Source: Cherax quadricarinatus (taxonomy: Eukaryota > Arthropoda > Malacostraca > Decapoda > Parastacidae). From it: 64,000 nucleotides of DNA. The notes beneath the pieces are model-generated. The model saw only the letters and a program-made list of their open reading frames with translations. It made no database searches and was not told where the DNA came from. Positions 31,474 through 42,269 of the stretch are shown piece after piece. The translations under genes and the position numbers were made by a program. Where the stretch lies: NCBI RefSeq assembly GCF_038502225.1, contig NC_091301.1, positions 24,059,508 through 24,123,507 of the forward strand, written 5' to 3'. The stretch's first letter is position 1. Every line of letters starts with the position of its first letter.

Positions 31474-32192
31474 TTTCACTGTTTGATAACATACCTTCAC
31501 TGTTTGATAACATATCTTTACTGTTTCATAATATACCTTCACTGTTTGATAACATACCTTCACTGTTTGATAATATATCTTTACTGTTTGATAACGTATC
31601 TTTACTGTTTGATAACATACCTTCACTGTTTGATAACATACCTTCACTGTTTGATAATATATCTTTACTGTTTGATAACATATCTTTACTGTTTGATAAC
31701 ATACCTTCACTGTTTGATAACATACCTTCACTGTTTGATAGTATATCTTTACTGTTTGATAACATATCTTTACTGTTTGATAACATACCTTCACTGTTTG
31801 ATAATATATCTTTACTGTTTGATAACGTATCTTTACTGTTTGATAACATACCTTCACTGTTTGATAACATACCTTCACTGTTTGATAACATACCTTCACT
31901 GTTTGATAGTATATCTTTACTGTTTGATAACATACCTTCACTGTTTGATAACATACCTTCACTGTTTGATAGTATATCTTTACTGTTTGATAATATACCT
32001 TCACTGTTTGATAACATACCTTCACTGTTTGATAACATACCTTCACTGTTTGATAACATACCTTCACTGTTTGATAGTATATCTTTACTGTTTGATAATA
32101 TACCTTCACTGTTTGATAACATACCTTCACTGTTTGATAACATACCTTCACTGTTTGATAACATACCTTCACTGTTTGATAAAATACCTTCT
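31474..32192. repeat. 21-bp satellite
   Basis: About 34 copies of CACTGTTTGATAACATACCTT with variants TTACTGTTTGATAATATATCTT and GATAGTATATC. Block patterns repeat: a five-unit (105-bp) pattern recurs in the right half. Because 21 is a multiple of 3, long frames stay open on both strands (+ 31447-32355 and two on the minus strand). They are artefacts. Confidence 0.95.
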
Positions 32193-32955
32193 TCACTGCT
32201 GGACAGTATTTTCTTCACCTGTTTGTGTTCCTTCTCAACTTTCATTTTCTACTTTCACACTATTCCTTTATTGCAAGCTCTGTTATTTTTTTCTTAATTT
32301 CATTTTTTTTAAATTTTCGTTCCTTTACTTTGTTTTTGGCATTGTTTTCCTTTAGCGAGGAAATATCAGAGTTGTGTATTTTTGGGTGATGTTTTCACCT
32401 GTGGTCTCGCCCGTTGATTGGCTCACTGTTTTGTTTGACTTTGACTTTCGTAACACTGTATTTTTATTTTTTGTTTATTTTTTGTTACCCGAACGGCGAC
32501 AGAAATGCAATGTAGAGATGTGTAGAAGCCCAGTTGTATTTGGCGAGTTTATTGCCGAGGTGAGAAGTTTCAGCTCGTGACCTCCACTTATTAGTTTAGT
32601 CGGCAGTATTTGCTGCTGGCCTCGGGTACTTGTTATATTTACTTTTAAAGCTTTGTATTGAATTTGCCTACGCTCCTGCTTCGCCCAGATCAGTCTACAT
32701 TTCAGCTTCCCTGAGGTTAAACAGATACATCATAAGCAACCTTGTAGCTGTGTGGAATCTCTGAGGAAGCCTTGCCTCGGGCCGGGTCACGAGAGCAAGA
32801 AAGCACTAGAATTCGGTCGCAGGTACTCTTAAACTTGCGTTTGTTTGGGTTTAAAAACTGCTTCAGGCCACACCTTCTGGATAACTTTGATTAACATCAC
32901 CGATTTCTCTCCTCTTGGGCCTTATCGAATCATTTAAAAGAGCGGAAATTCAGTG
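32193..32955. other. T-rich spacer, possible LINE-B 3' tail remnant near 32600-32940
   Basis: 32880-32935 (AACTTTGATTAACATCACCGATTTCTCTCCTCTTGGGCCTTATCGAATC) matches 49019-49069, which directly follows a LINE-B tail there. The rest is T-rich and unrecognised. Confidence 0.4.
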
Positions 32956-32959
32956 TGGT

Positions 32960-33595
32960 ATACCTGAGAGTGATAGTGTCGGAGGATCACACAATCAAGG
33001 ATCACAACACAGTAATTATCGCTACCGCAGAGAAAATGATAAACGCAAGCCAAAGATGATACTCTTTAAGTCATTTGTTCTCCCGAGGCTGGAATACTGC
33101 CATCTGCTAACGGGCCCCTTAAGTCAGAAGAGATTACAGAGATTGAAAACACAGAGAACCTGCACGGGCCCTATAAATTCAGTCAAGCATCAGAACTACT
33201 GGGAACACTTGAAGTTCATTGGAACGTAGGCAAGAAAGGTACATCATAATTTACACCTGGAAAATCCTGGAGGGTCAGGTCCCAAACCTACATTTTGAAG
33301 TTATTCCATATAAAAGCAGGAAACTTGATAAATGGTGCAAAATGCCTCCATTGAAAAGCAGGGGCGCATTGAGTACACAAAGAGGGAATCCAGTGAGTGT
33401 AAGGCAACCTAGACTTTTCAACTCACCTCTAGTGCATAAGGAGAAATATTAACAAACCTTTAGCTGTCTTCAAGTAAGAACTTGATGAGATGCATGAGTC
33501 AGTTTTTGATTAGCTGGATTGTTGATGACACCCGAAACTGCGTGCAGGTGGCACTAACAGCCTGGTCGATCAAGCCAGAAACTGGGAGGATTAAA
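32960..33595 (+). pseudogene. LINE-A post-RT/C-terminal copy
   Basis: Pieces in two frames: KPKMILFKSFVLPRLEYCHLLTGPL and RTCTGPINSVKHQNYWEHLKF (to 33229), then RRQERYIIIYTWKILEGQVPNLHFEVIPYKSRKLDKWCKMPPLKSRGALSTQRGNPVSVRQPRLFNSPL (33219-33452). The tail runs to about 33593. One frameshift lies between the two frames, and more in the tail. Confidence 0.78.
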
Positions 33596-33599
33596 GTAA

Positions 33600-33925
33600 A
33601 CCACTCCTTCACACAAGTCATTCTACTTCTTAACCTTCCTGAGACTAAAGAAACACTTTCTTCGTCTGTGTCTTCAGTTTCTTGTGTCACCTTGAACTTG
33701 GTCCGTTTTAATTAAAACAATTTGTCCCTGTCCACTCTATCAATTTCTTTTAGAATTTTGTTTGTAATAATTATGGCTCCCTTGTCTTTCTCTCCACCAG
33801 GGTGGTCAGGTTCATCAGCATATCCTTATAGTGTATTCCTCTCAGTTTTGGTACTAATCTGGATGCAAACTCCTGGACCTTCTTGAGTTTTTGCATGTAC
33901 TTGACCAAGTGTGGGCTCATCATGG
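33600..33925 (-). pseudogene. LINE-B (CR1-like) C-terminal fragment
   Basis: Follows the LINE-B copy at 7.4-7.9 kb on the minus strand: TGTCCCTGTCCACTCTATCAATTTCTTTTAGAATTTTG, GGCTCCCTTGTCTTTCTCTCC, TCAGTTTTGGTACTAATCTGGATGCAAAC, CTTCTTGAGTTTTTGCATGTACTTGACCAAGTGTGGGCTC. Confidence 0.7.
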
Positions 33926-33989
33926 GGTCGCTTACTCATTAAGTAACCTATGTCGTATTATATTATTCTATAGCATTCTTTGTTCAGTT

Positions 33990-33991
33990 CC

Positions 33992-34040
<49 letters not shown>
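33990..34040. repeat. (GT)n microsatellite
   Basis: Uninterrupted GT run of about 48 bp. Confidence 0.97.
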
Positions 34041-34043
<3 letters not shown>

Positions 34044-34289
34044 TTACCCATTTGTGTGGTGGCGGCGGCCTCATATATCCTTCATAAAATATTTGTGGGT
34101 GGGTGGGAGATGGAAAATTCTCCAGCTCGAGGCTCCCCGGCTGCTGTAAATGTTGAGATTTATGGCTCTCCGTATATTAGCGCTGGGACCCACATACCTA
34201 ATGGCCATGCACACATCCCGAATTTAAATATGGCTCGTGTCCCTCTCTCCATGTCTTGCCTTTAGTGCCGTGACACTGTTTTGTGGTGC

Positions 34290-36885
34290 CATGCTCTTGT
34301 GGCAGCTCCCTTAGTGGCATGTTCTTGTGGTAGCTCCCTTATTGACATATTCTTGTGGCAGCTCCCTTAGTGACATGTTCTCGTGGCAGCTCCCTTAGTG
34401 ACATGTTCTCGTGGCAGCTCCCTTAGTGACATGTTCTCGTGGCAGCTCCCTTAGTGACATGTTCTCGTGGCAGCTCCCTTAGTGACATGTTCTCGTGGCA
34501 GCTCCCTTAGTGACATATTCTTATGGCAGCTACCTTAGTGACGTGTTCTCGTGGCAGCTCCCTTAGTGACATGTTCTCATGGCAGCTCCCGTCGTGACAT
34601 GTTCTCGTGGCAGCTCCCTTAGTGACATGTTCTCGTGGCAGCTCCCGTAGTGACATGTTCTCGTGGCAACTCCCGTAGTGACATGTTCTCGTGGCAGCTC
34701 CCGTAGTGACATGTTCTCGTGGCAGCTCCCGTAGTGACATGTTCTCGTGGCAGCTCCCGTAGTGACATGTTCTCGTGGCAGCTCCCTTAGTGACATGTTC
34801 TCGTGGCAGCTCCCGTAGTGACATGTTCTCGTGGCAGCTCCCGTAGTGACATGTTCTCGTGGCAGCTCCCTTAGTGACATGTTCTCGTGGCAGCTCCCTT
34901 AGTGACATGTTCTCGTGGCAGCTCCCTTAGTGACATGTTCTCGTGGCAGCTCCCTTAGTGGCATGTTCTCGTGGCAGCTCCTGTAGTGACATGTTCTCGT
35001 GGCAGCTCCCGTAGTGACATGTTCTCGTGGCAGCTCCCTTAGTGACATGTTCTCGTGGCAGCTCCCGTAGTGACATGTTCTCGTGGCAGCTCCCGTAGTG
35101 ACATATTCTCGTGGCACCTCCCGTAGTGACATGTTCTCGTGGCAGCTCCCTTAGTGACATGTTCTCGTGGCAGCTCCCGTAGTGACATGTTCTCGTGGCA
35201 GCTCCCGTAGTGACGTGTTCTCGTGGCAGCTCCCGTAGTGACATGTTCTCGTGGCAGCTCCCGTAGTGACATGTTCTCGTGGCAGCTCCCGTAGTGACAT
35301 GTTCTCGTGGCAGCTCCCGTAGTGACATGTTCTCGTGGCAGCTCCCTTAGTGACATGTTCTCGTGGCAGCTCCCTTAGTGACATGTTCTCGTGGCAGCTC
35401 CCTTAGTGACATATTCTTATGGCAGCTACCTTAGTGACGTGTTCTCGTGGCAGCTCCCTTAGTGACATGTTCTCATGGCAGCTCCCGTAGTGACATGTTC
35501 TCGTGGCAGCTCCCTTAGTGACATGTTCTCGTGGCAGCTCCCGTAGTGACATGTTCTCGTGGCTGCTCCCGTAGTGACATGTTCTCGTGGCATCTCCCGT
35601 AGTGACATGTTCTCGTGGCAGCTCCTTTAGTGACATGTTCTCGTGGCAGCTCCCGTAGTGACATGTTCTCGTGGCAGCTCCCGTAGTGACATGTTCTCGT
35701 GGCAGCTCCCGTAGTGACATGTTCTCGTGGCAGCTCCCTTAGTGACATGTTCTCGTGGCAGCTCCCGTAGTGACATGTTCTCGTGGCAGCTCCCTTAATG
35801 GCATGTTCTCGTGGCAGCTCCCTTAGTGACATGTTCTCGTGGCAGCTCCCGTAGTGACATGTTCTCGTGGCAGCTCCCTTAGTGACATGTTCTCGTGGCA
35901 GCTCCCGTAGTGACATGTTCTCGTGGCAGCTCCCGTAGTGACATGTTCTCGTGGCAGCTCCCTTAGTGACATGTTCTCGTGGCAGCTCCCGTAGTGACAT
36001 GTTCTCGTGGCAGCTCCCTTAGTGGCATGTTCTCGTGGCAGCTCCCTTAGTGACATGTTCTCGTGGCAGCTCCCGTAGTGACATGTTCTCGTGGCAGCTC
36101 CCGTAGTGACTTGTTCTCGTGGCAGCTCCCGTAGTGACGTGTTCTCGTGGCAGCTCCCGTAGTGACATGTTCTCGTGGCAGCTCCCGTAGTGACATGTTC
36201 TCGTGGCAGCTCCCGTAGTGACATGTTCTCGTGGCAGCTCCCGTAGTGACATGTTCTCGTGGCAGCTCCCGTAGTGACATGTTCTCGTGGCAGCTCCCTT
36301 AGTGACATGTTCTCGTGGCAGATCCCGTAGTGACATGTTCTCGTGGCAGCTCCCGTAGTGACATGTTCTCGTGGCAGCTCCCTTAGTGACATGTTCTCGT
36401 GGCAGCTCCCGTAGTGACATGTTCTCGTGGCAGCTCCCGTAGTGACGTGTTCTCGTGGCAGCTCCCGTAGTGACATGTTCTCGTGGCAGCTCCCGTAGTG
36501 ACATGTTCTCGTGGCAGCTCCCGTAGTGACATGTTCTCGTGGCAGCTCCCGTAGTGACATGTTCTCGTGGCAGCTCCCGTAGTGACATGTTCTCGTGGCA
36601 GCTCCCGTAGTGACATGTTCTCGTGGCAGCTCCCTTAGTGACATGTTCTCGTGGCAGCTCCCATAATGACATGTTCTCGTGGCAGCTCCCTTAGTGACAT
36701 GTTCTCGTGGCAGCTCCCGTAGTGACATGTTCTCGTGGCAGCTCCCTTAGTGACATGTTCTCGTGGCAGCTCCCGTAGTGACATGTTCTCGTGGCAGCTC
36801 CCTTAGTGACATGTTCTCGTGGCAGCTCCCTTAGTGACATGTTCTCGTGGCAGCTCCCTTAGTGACATGTTCTCGTGGCAGCTTC
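34290..36885. repeat. 28-bp satellite, ~92 copies, with 896-bp higher-order repeat
   Basis: Monomer AGTGACATGTTCTCGTGGCA-GCTCCCGT, alternating CCCGTAG and CCCTTAG forms. A diagnostic triplet (ATTCTTATGG, then TGACGTGTT, then TTCTCATGG) occurs at 34521 and again at 35417, exactly 896 bp (32 units) apart. Other variants (TGGCATG, TGACGTG) also recur at multiples of 28. The array degrades at both ends. Eleven overlapping minus-strand open frames repeat MSLRELPREHVTTGAATRTCHYGSCHEN with a 28-codon period (84 nt = 3 units). They are not genes. Confidence 0.97.
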
Positions 36886-36999
36886 CTCATTGTTATGATG
36901 ATGCCACGACCTCAGTGTTGTGTTCTTATTGTCACGACCTCATTGTAGTGTTCTTGTGGCCACACTTTGCCAGTGACTGGTTTCAAATGTTCTTCAACC

Positions 37000-37700
37000 C
37001 ACCTGAGACCAGGTTCTCCTGTTGACAACTTGGTCAACCATGTTGTTTGTACTAGCATCCCGCAGGTATCTGTTTTCTTGAAAACTTCTATCCTCTTTCC
37101 GGCAGTGTTCCTGATAGCAATTTAATATGTTGAGTCTTCGTGGATAGATGTTGACACTGTGTTATATAACTGTACCCATGGCTCCCCTGCTTTTCGCTGA
37201 GTTTATTCCACACTTTCATATCTTTTACTTCACTAAGTTACAGGGGCAGTGTACAGGTTAAGGACCAGTCCCCAAGTACCGTCCACGTATATGTTATTGG
37301 GTATCTCTCATCTCCACTCCAGAGAGAACAGTCCAAGTGCTTTGAGGCGTTCCCAATAGTACAGATGTTTTATTGACTTTATGCGGCAGTATACACCTCT
37401 GTCCGTTTTCCAGCTCTGCTTTGTCTCCTGCCTTGAAAAGCATAGTAAGGAAAAATATATAAGTTATGACAGTACATGTAATTTGAATAGTACTATAATT
37501 GGCGTGATATCTCTTGTATTGAAAGTTCTCATAAACCAATCTGCTATTAGTATTCTTAAGGTTTTTAACTGTTTCCTATGTTCTTTGAGATGGCCTGTCA
37601 CCTTTTTGTGATCGTTTTAAGTTCTTCATTCTTCACATATTTAAATAAACAACTGAAATTCGTCACCACTGAGCCTCCTGTTATTTTAATTTGCCTATTA
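37000..37700 (-). pseudogene. decayed LINE-A copy (C-terminus to RT thumb)
   Basis: Minus-strand order: tail at 37000-37050 (CCTGAGACCAGGTTCTCCTG ... TGGTCAACCATGTTGTTTG); C-terminal coding remnants (CCCATGGCTCCCCTGCTTTTCGCTGAG; AGGACCAGTCCCCAAGTACC; GTGCTTTGAGGCGTTCCCAATAG); thumb remnants (CTGTCCGTTTTCCAGCTCTGCTTTGTCTCCTGCCTTGAAAAGC; GATATCTCTTGTATTGAAAGTTCTCATAAACC). Multiple frames. Confidence 0.7.
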
Positions 37701-37721
37701 AAAGACTTGCCTTGAATATAC

Positions 37722-37862
37722 CTAGAGAGGGTTTCGGGGGTCAATGCCCCGGCGGCCCGGTCTGTGACCAGCGCTCACGATGAGTCAGGGCCTGGTCAAC
37801 CAGGCTGTTACTGCAGGCCGCATGCAAACCGACGTACGAACCACAGCCAGCCTGACATATTA
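37722..37862 (-). mobile_element. LINE-A2 3' tail fragment
   Basis: GGTTTCGGGGGTCAATGCCCCGGCGGCCCGGTCTGTGACC ... CTGGTCAACCAGGCTGTTACTGC ... GTACGAACCACAGCC. About 140 bp. Confidence 0.75.
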
Positions 37863-38434
37863 CTTTATTTTTTCTGTATCTTATAATGAGACTCTCATGC
37901 TTATTTAGGTATATTTCTCATTGGATTTCACGAAGCTATGAGGTGTTTTTAAGTAATCTAATGTTTTTATGCTAATGTTAGAAATGACTTGTAGGATGGG
38001 CAGAGTTGGTGACGAAATTACATGGTCCTTCAGTTCTCATGGTCTCGATTAGCTTGTTGAAATATTGACTCTCACTGCTTTTCCAGGATTAAACTCATTT
38101 CTTTGTTACCATTTCTGTACGTATCTTCTTTTGATTAGAGAACCAATGCTGGAAGAGGGTTTTGATCTGTTTTTTGCATATAGGAAAAGTATTTAGGACA
38201 TTTTTTTTTGTTTCTTTTATGTTTATTCTGTCTGGAGTGGAGTGATGGTGCTCTGTTGCTTCAGTTATTAATGTAAGTTTTATTTCCTTGTTATATTTGC
38301 GTTTTTGAGCAGTTCGTACTTAAATTTCAGTATTTGTTTTCTTCTGGAAAGTCTTCTACGTACTCTCTTTTTTTGTGATCTTTTAGGCTCTCTCAGCGGA
38401 ATATATTTTAAACCGTCCATGCTCAAACTTATCC
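37863..38434. other. spacer, nothing recognised
   Basis: T-rich sequence. A pair of complementary 62-codon open frames at 38280-38493 has no recognisable content. Confidence 0.4.
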
Positions 38435-38436
38435 GA

Positions 38437-40140
38437 GCTCTGCTGTCCTGCCTTAGCTCTTTGTACAAGCTAAGAGCTGCTGTCCTGCCTTAGCTCTTTG
38501 TACAAGCTAAGAGCTGCTGTCCTGTCTTAGCTCTTTGTACAAGCTAAGAGCTGCTGTCCTGCCTTAGCTCTTTGTACAAGCTAAGAGCTGCTGTCCTGCC
38601 TTAGCTCTTTGTACAAGCTAAGAGCTGCTGTCCTGCCTTAGCTCTTTGTACAAGCTAAGAGCTGCTGTCCTGCCTTAGCTCTTTGTACAAGCTAAGAGCT
38701 GCTGTCCTGCCTTAGCTCTTTGTACAAGCTAAGAGCTGCTGTCCTGCCTTAGCTCTTTGTACAAGCTAAGAGCTGCTGTCCTGCCTTAGCTCTTTGTACA
38801 AGCTAAGAGCTGCTGTCCTGCCTTAGCTCTTTGTACAAGCTAAGAGCTGCTGTCCTGCCTTAGCTCTTTGTACAAGCTAAGAGCTGCTGTCCTGCCTTAG
38901 CTCTTTGTACAAGCTAAGAGCTGCTGTTCTGCCTTAGCTCTTTGTACAAGCTAAGAGCTGCTGTCCTGCCTTAGCTCTTTGTACAAGCTAAGAGCTGCTG
39001 TCCTGCCTTAGCTCTTTGTACAAGCTAAGAGCTGCTGTCCTACCTTAGCTCTTTGTACAAGCTAAGAGCTGCTGTCCTGCCTTAGCTCTTTATACAAACT
39101 AAGAGCTGCTGTCCTGCCTTAGCTCTTTGTACAAGCTAAGAGCTGCTGTTCTGCCTTAGCTCTTTGTACAAGCTAAGAGCTGCTGTTCTGCCTTAGCTCT
39201 TTGTACAAGCTAAGAGTTGCTGTCCTGCCTTAGCTCTTTGTACAAGCTAAGAGCTGCTGTCCTGCCTTAGCTCTTTGTACAAGCTAAGAGCTGCTGTCCT
39301 GCCTTAGCTCTTTGTACAAGCTAAGAGCTGCTGTCCTGCCTTAGCTCTTTGTACAAGCTAAGAGCTGCTGTCCTGCCTTAGCTCTTTGTACAAGCTAGGA
39401 GCTGCTGTCCTGCCTTAGCTCTTTGTACAAGCTAAGAGCTGCTGTCCTGCCTTAGCTCTTTGTACAAGCTAAGAGCTGCTGTCCTGCCTTAGCTCTTTGT
39501 ACAAGCTAAGAGCTGCTGTTCTGCCTTAGCTCTTTGTACAAGCTAAGAGCTGCTGTCCTGTCTTAGTTCTTTGTACAAGCTAAGAGCTGCTGTCCTGCCT
39601 TAGCTCTTCGTACAAGCTAAGAGCTGCAGATCTGCCTTAGTTCTTTGTACAAGCTAAGAGCTGCTGTTCTGCCTTAGCTCTTTGTACAAGCTAAGAGCTG
39701 CTGTATTGTCTTAGCTCTTTGTACAAGCTAAGAGCTGCTGTCCTGCCTTAGCTCTTTGTACAAGCTAAGAGCTGCTGTTCTGTTTTAGCTCTTTGTACAA
39801 GCTAAGAGCTGCTGTTATGCCTTAGCTCTTTGTACAAGCTAAGAGCTGCTGTTCTGCTTTAGCTCTTTGTACAAGCTAAGAGCTGCTGTTATGCCTTAGC
39901 TCTTTGTACAAACTAAGAGCTGCTGTTCTGCCTTAGCTCTTTGTACAAGCTAAGAGCTGCTGTTCTGCCTTAGCTCTTTGTACAAGCTAAGAGCTGCTGT
40001 TCTGCCTTAACTCTTTGTACAAGCTAAGAGCTGCTGTCCTGCCTTAGCAGTTTTTCATGCTAAGTGCCGTCCTGCCTTAGCAATTTTCACAAACTAAGAG
40101 CTGTGTTGCCTTAGCTCTTTTTACAAGATAAGAGCTGTTA
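38437..40140. repeat. 37-bp satellite, ~44 copies, self-complementary monomer
   Basis: Monomer CTGTCCTGCCTTAGCTCTTT-GTACAAGCTAAGAGCTG; the phase is exact over 28 units (TTGTAC at 38461 and 39497). Each monomer can fold two ways: CTTAGCT/AGCTAAG with a 9-nt loop, or AGCTCTT/AAGAGCT with a 10-nt loop. Units are highly homogeneous to about 39500, then accumulate changes, and from about 40045 become short and degenerate (TTAGCAGTTTTTCATGCTAAG, TTAGCAATTTTCACAAACTAAG), the usual look of a satellite edge. Confidence 0.97.
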
Positions 40141-40157
40141 TCGTGCTTCTAACATGA

Positions 40158-40402
<245 letters not shown>

Positions 40403-40659
40403 TCCTTTAACGCCCTTCCTCCGTGATCTCCGCACATCTCCATCCCTCATATTTCCTTCCTCCCTCATCTCCCCCACCCTCCCTCCAACACCGGCTGCCG
40501 CTGGTGTGATATATTAATCTTCCAGTTATTGTATCGCTATGGAGCAAATGCCAAAGAATATCTAAGTTAAATCGCCCGCGAGGCATTAGTATCATTTACA
40601 CTGCCCGCTGATAGATGGCGCTCAGTGTCGGGTGGGGGAGTGGCGAGCCTGCCTCAGTC

Positions 40660-40726
<67 letters not shown>

Positions 40727-40735
40727 AGGGAGGGG
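40660..40735. repeat. (AG)n microsatellite
   Basis: AG run ending in GGGA repeats. With the CT tract 260 bp to the left it forms a long inverted-repeat pair. Confidence 0.97.
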
Positions 40736-40819
40736 GAGAGGTATAAAGAGATTGATTTTCTTTAAATTGACTTCCTGGATTAATTTTTTGTATGTCTGAT
40801 AATGAGTTTGATGTCGTGT

Positions 40820-41275
40820 TGGTCGATTCATAGCTCTTGGTCCCTCAGGCTTTACTGATTTTTGGCCTCCACCACCTTCATTTCTGCCTATATTTCAACT
40901 GCGTCTTAGCTGCTTTGTGTTCCCTGGTTCTCTCGCCTCCCTGAAGCCTCCAGCAGTTTGTTCACATCACCAGATCAACCAGGCTGTGATAGATATGAGG
41001 GGAAGCTGGCCACCATCAGCAACAGCCTGGTTGACCAGGCAAACACTAAATGAGTCTGGCCCATGACCGGGCTCCGGGAGCAGAAAAACTCAAGGAACTC
41101 ATCAGAGGTATATCAAAGGTACTGTATAATCCTCTGAGTATTTCGTATGTCGTGATCATGTCTTTCTTAGTCCTCCTCTACTTTGATGTTATTTTGAGTT
41201 TCTCAAGTCTCTTAGTAATCCATCCACCCCACTTCCAGCACCAGTCTTGTTGCAAACCTCTGGAGCTTCTCTACT
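40820..41275 (-). pseudogene. LINE-B fragment split by a LINE-A1 tail
   Basis: 40820-40960 (CTCTTGGTCCCTCAGGCTTTACTGATTTTTGGCCTCCACC ... CTGCGTCTTAGCTGCTTTGTG) and 41113-41275 (CTCTGAGTATTTCGTATGTCGTGATCATG ... CAGCACCAGTCTTGTTGCAAACCTCTGGAGCTTCTC) follow LINE-B order on the minus strand and are separated by the next feature. Confidence 0.6.
40965..41115 (+). mobile_element. nested LINE-A1 3' tail
   Basis: CACCAGATCAACCAGGCTGTGATAGATATGAGGGG ... CCAGGCAAACACTAAATGAGTCTGGCCCATGACCGGGCTCCGGGAGCAG ... CTCATCAGAGGTATATCAAAGGTA. The last 150 bp of A1, with a doubled terminal ATCAAAGGTAT unit. Confidence 0.82.
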
Positions 41276-41383
41276 TAAGATCCCGACAGGAGGAATCTTT
41301 CGTGGTTCTAGTTAAGATACCGACAGGGGGAACCTATCGTGGTTCTAGTTAAGATACCGACAGGGGGAACCTATCGTGGTTCT
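41272..41383. repeat. 37-bp tandem repeat, 3 copies
   Basis: AGTTAAGATACCGACAGGGG-GAACCTATCGTGGTTCT, two near-identical copies and one diverged. Unrelated in sequence to the 37-bp satellite at 38.4 kb. Confidence 0.92.
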
Positions 41384-41879
41384 GAATTTTTTTCCTTGAA
41401 ATATTTTAGTTTATAACATCATGAAGTTCAGTGTGATGATCAACTTGCAGTTCACAACTCTGGTGTTGGATATCAAGTGCTGAGACTCCTGCTGTTGTTG
41501 GGATGTACGGGAGCCGTTTTTTTTCCAATTTTGTAGACCCTGAAGTGTTTATATTTCCGCGTGATAGCTTGAGAATGCTTGGTCTGATCAGCTGTAAACT
41601 TTCATAACAGGCGTTATTGGCATTATGTAGATGCTGTTTTGTCAGCTTAATAATAAAATTGTGGGTTTTTTGTCCGTGACGTAACTTGAGAATATTTTTT
41701 TGGACAGCTTCGAGCTTGTAAATTTAATTTATGTATTTGTTGACAATTTTTAAACACAACTGGAGAATGCCTTTTTCTGATTGGCTTCTAACTTCTAGTG
41801 ATGGTCAGTTTTCCTAAAGGAAGGTTCTCATTAATTTTGGTTTGTGTAATTTTAATATCGGCCAGTTTTACTAAATAAA
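41384..41879. other. AT-rich spacer
   Basis: Contains CGTGATAGCTTGAGAATGC (about 41560), similar to GTGCGATAGCTTGAGAACGC at about 63345, so an uncharacterised dispersed repeat may be present. No gene. Confidence 0.4.
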
Positions 41880-41884
41880 TCAAT

Positions 41885-42265
41885 TTCCATGCAGCAACAC
41901 CTGGAAAATCCTAGAGGGACTAGTCCCAAATCTGCACACAGAAATCACTCCCTTCCAAAGCAAAAAACTGAGCAGGCGGTGGGTGCAACATATCCCAGCG
42001 AAGAACAAGGGTACCGCTAGTACACTAAGAGATAACACAAGTGTCAGGGACCCAAGACAGTTCAACTGCCTCCTAGCATACATAAAGGGGATTGCCAATA
42101 GACCCCTGGCTGTCTTGAAGGGGGAGCTAGACAGATACCTAAAGTCAGTACCTGACCAGCTGGGATTTGGTTTCATACGTTGGATTGCGTGCGGCCGGCA
42201 GTAACAGCCTGGTTGATCAGACCCTGATCCACCGTGAGGTCATAGACCGGGCCGCGGGGGCGTTA
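41885..42265 (+). pseudogene. LINE-A2 C-terminal copy and tail
   Basis: CACCTGGAAAATCCTAGAGGGACTAGTCCCAAATCTGCACACAGAAATCACTCCC begins the TWKILEGLVPNLHTEIT segment. The frame 41983-42204 encodes NKGTASTLRDNTSVRDPRQFNCLLAYIKGIANRPLAVLKGELDRYLKSVPDQLG. The tail ends GGGCCGCGGGGGCGTTAACT, before the terminal 11-bp repeat. Confidence 0.8.
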
Positions 42266-42269
42266 ACTA

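Noticed and set aside
31447..32355. 302-codon + frame and two ~240-codon minus frames
   Set aside because: Generated by the stop-free 21-bp satellite on both strands.
32357..32559. Possible 203-bp exon (TTTCCTTTAG acceptor, GAG|GTGAGA donor)
   Set aside because: The only open frame is hydrophobic and T-rich, with no recognisable motif, and the acceptor is weak.
34507..36728. Eleven long overlapping minus-strand open frames with a 28-residue repeat
   Set aside because: They lie entirely in the 28-bp satellite. 84 nt (three units) without stops gives open frames in several registers, and there is no start context, splice signal or non-repeat domain.
34290..40140. CRISPR-like appearance of the 28-bp and 37-bp arrays
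   Set aside because: Monomers are contiguous with no unique spacers, no cas genes are present and the context is eukaryotic.
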